Positions 60,776 through 64,000 of a stretch of DNA of 64,000 bases are shown here, piece after piece (position 1 is the first letter of the stretch; each line of letters opens with the position of its first letter). The notes beneath the pieces are model-generated. The model was not told the origin of the DNA. It ran no database searches and saw nothing but the letters and a program-made list of their open reading frames with translations. The DNA lies in assembly GCA_001792895.1 (NCBI GenBank), contig MARA01000001.1, positions 2,480,001 to 2,544,000 of the forward strand. Direction: 5' to 3'. This stretch comes from Lentinus brumalis (Eukaryota > Basidiomycota > Agaricomycetes > Polyporales > Polyporaceae). The translations under genes were made by a program, and so were the position numbers.

Positions 60776-62095
60776 GATGATGAGGGCAGATGAGAAAGCG
60801 AGGGAAGAGTGGTGCGAGTGCGGGAGATGAACGAGTGTTGTTAGCGAGTGAGTGACCTGAGGCCTGAGTCTCTGCCGGCCGCGCTCATCAACCTCTTATA
60901 CTGCTGAGGATCGTGCAAGCCGCGCAAGTCATTCATGTCGGGTTCATGGAGACCCGGCTGGGTTTGTACAACGTGCTTCGGTCTTAGCCTTCTCCCTCGA
61001 GTCAATGGTACTTACGGGTACCTGGGTATCGAGACGTCGGCTGCCAGTTTCGTTCGTTCAAGACCATGGATGCCGGACGATTGGCAACCGTCCTCCCGTA
61101 CCGGGTCACCGGTGAATTTGGTTCAATGGTTGCAATGCGTCTTCGCCTTCGGACTCACAACGTCGTTCGCGACCGGAATCACGTCTGTGTCCACTTGCAA
61201 TGGACGCAGCGCCTCAAGACAACTTCCACTCCCCTGCCCTCAGGCTTCCGACTTCACCTGGTGAGGTGTGCATCTTGTCCGCGGTCGTACCTTCCAGGAC
61301 TCGGCGGGTAGCTGCTCCTGCCTTTCCCCGCTTGCGAGGCTTACCGTGGTAACGGTCCTTTTTGTGACTGACCAAGCTACGTACACAGTTCATCGCTTCC
61401 TGCCCAAGACCCCGACTGTTCGCTTTGTAGGCATACAACGCGGCGTTCGTGCAGACGAGCGAACAGGCCGAGGGCGCGACGCTGCGTGTACCGTCGCATG
61501 TTACCATAGCGGTGCGAATATGCGGACAACGAGGGTCGTACCACATCTCACGGTGCGTGCTCACTACAAATCCGCTACAAATCTCACATCGCTTCATTCA
61601 GATGGATTGTGAGCCTGTTCGTCTCCGAATACCACTGACCAGTATCCGCGAAACGTTCGCTTCCAGGGACATCGGACTTCCATATCCAGCGGCAGGATCC
61701 ACGGGACGGCGTTCGCGAATGCGACAAAGCAAGCTCCCAAACAAGATGAGCATTAGAGCGTACATCGGCGAGAGTAGCCAGCGATATTCTATGCCGTCGT
61801 CGCCGACTTGGCTCGTCGCGAGCCGGGTTGCGCCGCAGCTAATGGCCGGTGCCTAATGCCCCCCTTGTTAGCAAAGTTATCCGCTAACCTGCAGCCTCCA
61901 ATTGGATACAGCGTCATGTAGCACCTGGTCGGGTAGTTCACGCGGTCAACGAATGAACGTTACAGATGTAGTCATTGCGAGGTGATACACAAGATGAATC
62001 GTTCTTAACTACACGCGAGTAAGTACGGAATCACAACACATTGTCCCATTCTGATACATGGACCCTAGACAAGTACAACCGATTCCGAACGTCGC
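60776..62095. other. Intergenic region between the two hydrophobin genes
   Basis: The left 125 nt are leader and promoter of the hydrophobin relic. The remaining 1.2 kb shows no supported gene, repeat or RNA gene. Confidence 0.5.
60895..60900 (-). promoter_or_regulatory. TATA-like box of hydrophobin relic
   Basis: TATAAG on the minus strand about 120 nt before the start codon, followed by a CT-rich leader. Confidence 0.5.
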
Positions 62096-62565
62096 TCACA
62101 GCTGGACTGGCAAGCAGCCGAGAGAGATAAGGCTCCCCTGAGGAAGGAAGGTAAGTCTCTCTGATATTGGAGTCAAGCTCGGGAACACTCGCATAGGAGT
62201 TGTCAGTGCAGCAGACGGCTTGGGCCTTGCAGGCGTTGCCGCTGGCGATGGGAATGACGCTGATCGGCGAGCAGTCGATGCCGACTTGACCTGTGATGGG
62301 GCCGAGAAGAATACCCAGGAGGCCGGCCATACTAGCAACGCTGGGGTCCGACGCCTGCGAGGATTACGAGAGGTGAGATTCTCCATGTCCGGGGTACGAA
62401 GAGGGCGCGACTCACATTTTTCATTGTGTTACAGCATTTCAGATCGCCGGTAGAGCACGAGCTGCTTCCGCCTCCGCCGTCACCGCGGCTCACGAGGGCG
62501 GGGGTGGCGACCGCAAGGGCAGTGAGAGCAGCGAGGGCGAGCGCAGCGGTACGAGTGAACATCAT
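62096..62565 (-). CDS. Class I hydrophobin
   Basis: Minus-strand exons 62416-62565, 62193-62354 and 62096-62137 join to 117 residues. A signal peptide (MMFTRTAALALAALTALAVA) is followed by a Gly/Ser spacer and eight cysteines in hydrophobin order: C-x6-CC, one C in GIDCSP, C-x6-CC in NACKAQAVCC, and a last C in LGCLPV. Class I spacing and a basidiomycete style make this a secreted protein that assembles into amphipathic rodlet films on hyphae and fruit bodies. The second intron starts with GC (GCGAGTG) rather than GT and ends CAG; the relic at 60300 has a normal GT in the same place. The family normally has 100-130 residues, so the length is standard. Confidence 0.95.
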
Positions 62566-62662
62566 CGTGGAGGATTGGTGAGTGTGTGCGAAGGTGCTGA
62601 GAAGTTCTAGTGGACGGTGAGTTTGACCTATGGCCTGAAGTCAACGGCACGGACTCACGGGC

Positions 62663-62668
62663 TTTATA
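62663..62668 (-). promoter_or_regulatory. TATA box of class I hydrophobin
   Basis: TATAAA on the minus strand about 98 nt before the start codon, consistent with a strongly expressed secreted-protein gene. Confidence 0.6.
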
Positions 62669-64000
62669 ACACTCGCAAACTCGGGCCGCTCACCAGCACG
62701 TTCGATTCGACTGCAAGGATTGGGACCTCCAGTTCCTTGCTTCGCACAAGGGGTCTTCTGTGAAGTTTCCTGGGGACATCGCGTACCTGGTGAGAGCCGT
62801 GCGCTCAGCGCTGACCGAGTGTCCGTCCTCTGTTGCATTGCCAGCACCGGTGCAATTGCCCCTCCCGGTGTTCCATGCTCACTTGCCGTTGGACAGCTAG
62901 ATGTCGCTCTCAGCGATGCGCACGTTTCGCTGGGCTCGTGCTACCTCATCGTCAAGTCCTGCACTGATAACATGGCGCTGCCGTCTTACTACGCGTGCGC
63001 CGTGGACTGTCGGCTTGCGAACATCGGTTCTGCCTACAACTCCGTTCGTACGAAGAAGTGGTCGACCTTCCCAAAGAAGACAAGAAGCAGTGCATTCGAC
63101 CACCGTCCTTGCCCACTTTACGTGTCCCGGGGGCGGGGCGCACCTGGGCAATCCTGGCTTCGCTTCTCCAATCCCATCCTTTTTCTTTCAGGAGGCCGAC
63201 TAACCATCATAGAACACCCCGGACACCTTCGCGAACCACCTCTCGGCAACGCCCAGGCACGCAGTTCGCCGGATGCCATAGCGGGCCGAGCGTGTCAACG
63301 ACGTGGTTATCCGACGCACCGCGACGTCGCGTTCACTACACATCTACTACAAATCCTGTCTTTCTCTATACAGCCGCTGCGATCCCTCGCCGCCCTCGCT
63401 GTACGAATCTTCAAGTAGTTCGCCTCCGACGATCGCTTCGCGGCGTTTTGGCTGCCATCTCGTGTCCCCCAGCAAGTACCCTACTTGTGACCGGTGTTAT
63501 GTGGTATCGCCGCTTCGACGATGTCTTTGCTCGAATGGTGCACAGTCTCGGCACGGCCTGAAAGGGCTGATAGTACCGGTCCAGCGGAGCTTGAACGTAA
63601 CACGGGCTGTTTGTGTGTACCCCAGTGCACGCGGCACGGCGACTTACAACGGCTGCAAGCGCATGCATCTGTGCGCGTCGCGAAGTTTGAATCGCATGGC
63701 CGGCTTGAACACGGCACAACTGGCACGATCTTGACCATACCGTTACGTATGTACCGTCCTGCTCGTCCCGAACACGATGCTGTTCGACAACATGTCGTGC
63801 GCGAACGTGGGTCGTGCAAGCAATGACGCACACAGCGGAGGAGCAGAGATTAGGCCAGCTCTCCTCTAGAGGGTAGGATGTAGATACTTTTAGTCTACTC
63901 GCAAAGCTGGCCAGCATTACGACGATAACTACACAACACCGTCCGACCGAAAAGCATTCATCGCACACCTCTCTAGTAGAGCAGTGACGACATGTCCGCG
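62669..64000. other. Distal region, no supported gene
   Basis: Frames up to 232 codons occur (for example 62720-63418 on the plus strand), but they have no recognisable domain, overlap long frames on the other strand and show no splice-supported structure. I see no RNA gene or repeat. Confidence 0.45.

Noticed and set aside
62720..63418. 232-codon frame at the right end
   Set aside because: No domain, signal or splice support; competing frames of similar length overlap on both strands.

Overview
The window reads as nuclear DNA of a filamentous basidiomycete, most likely an Agaricomycete. The evidence is many short introns (about 40-70 nt), class I hydrophobins, large F-box paralogues, a tRNA with a short anticodon-loop intron, and recognisable fungal orthologues (septation kinase, VTS1, Aurora kinase, ETF-beta). 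A polypore is plausible, but the sequence alone does not prove it.

Layout. 1-1998: 3' part of a SepH/Cdc7-type septation kinase (ARM-like tail). 3420-5629: disordered protein with a C-terminal CaaX box. 7720-8304: Vip1-like RRM protein that has lost its C-terminus, tail to tail with a broken F-box relic. 9478-13646 and 18129-20172: three F-box paralogues; two share an exon-microexon-exon start. 14192-16887: VTS1. 20625-22238: secreted pectin methylesterase whose LGRPW motif appears gutted. 22822-23588: DUF202 membrane protein. 24038-24118: tRNA-Ala(AGC) with a 7-nt intron.

From 24281 to about 51530 lies a head-to-tail array. A 12.0-12.4 kb unit is present twice (24281-36656 and 36657-48674), followed by a third partial copy that continues into a full ABC-C (YOR1-like) transporter gene (50346-56376). 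Each full unit is the 5' third of that transporter gene fused, at a minisatellite plus G-rich tract, to about 10 kb of non-ABC DNA ('X'). X has no intact gene I can recognise; its right end holds three to four ~325-bp monomers, each carrying a two-part hairpin. The last 1.15 kb of X plus the transporter 5' block is nearly identical between occurrences, while the interior of X differs by roughly a tenth with indels. Copy 3 carries a 1055-bp element with 12-bp inverted termini between its leader and its start codon; copies 1 and 2 show the empty site.

56778-59623: an Aurora kinase and an ETF-beta gene share a 261-bp divergent promoter. 60300-62565: two class I hydrophobin genes on the minus strand, one stopped at codon 3.

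Together this is ordinary housekeeping sequence interrupted by fast-evolving accessory material (F-box cluster, hydrophobins, transporter array). Gene models were built by hand from splice signals and reading phase; exon lists are given in each entry.
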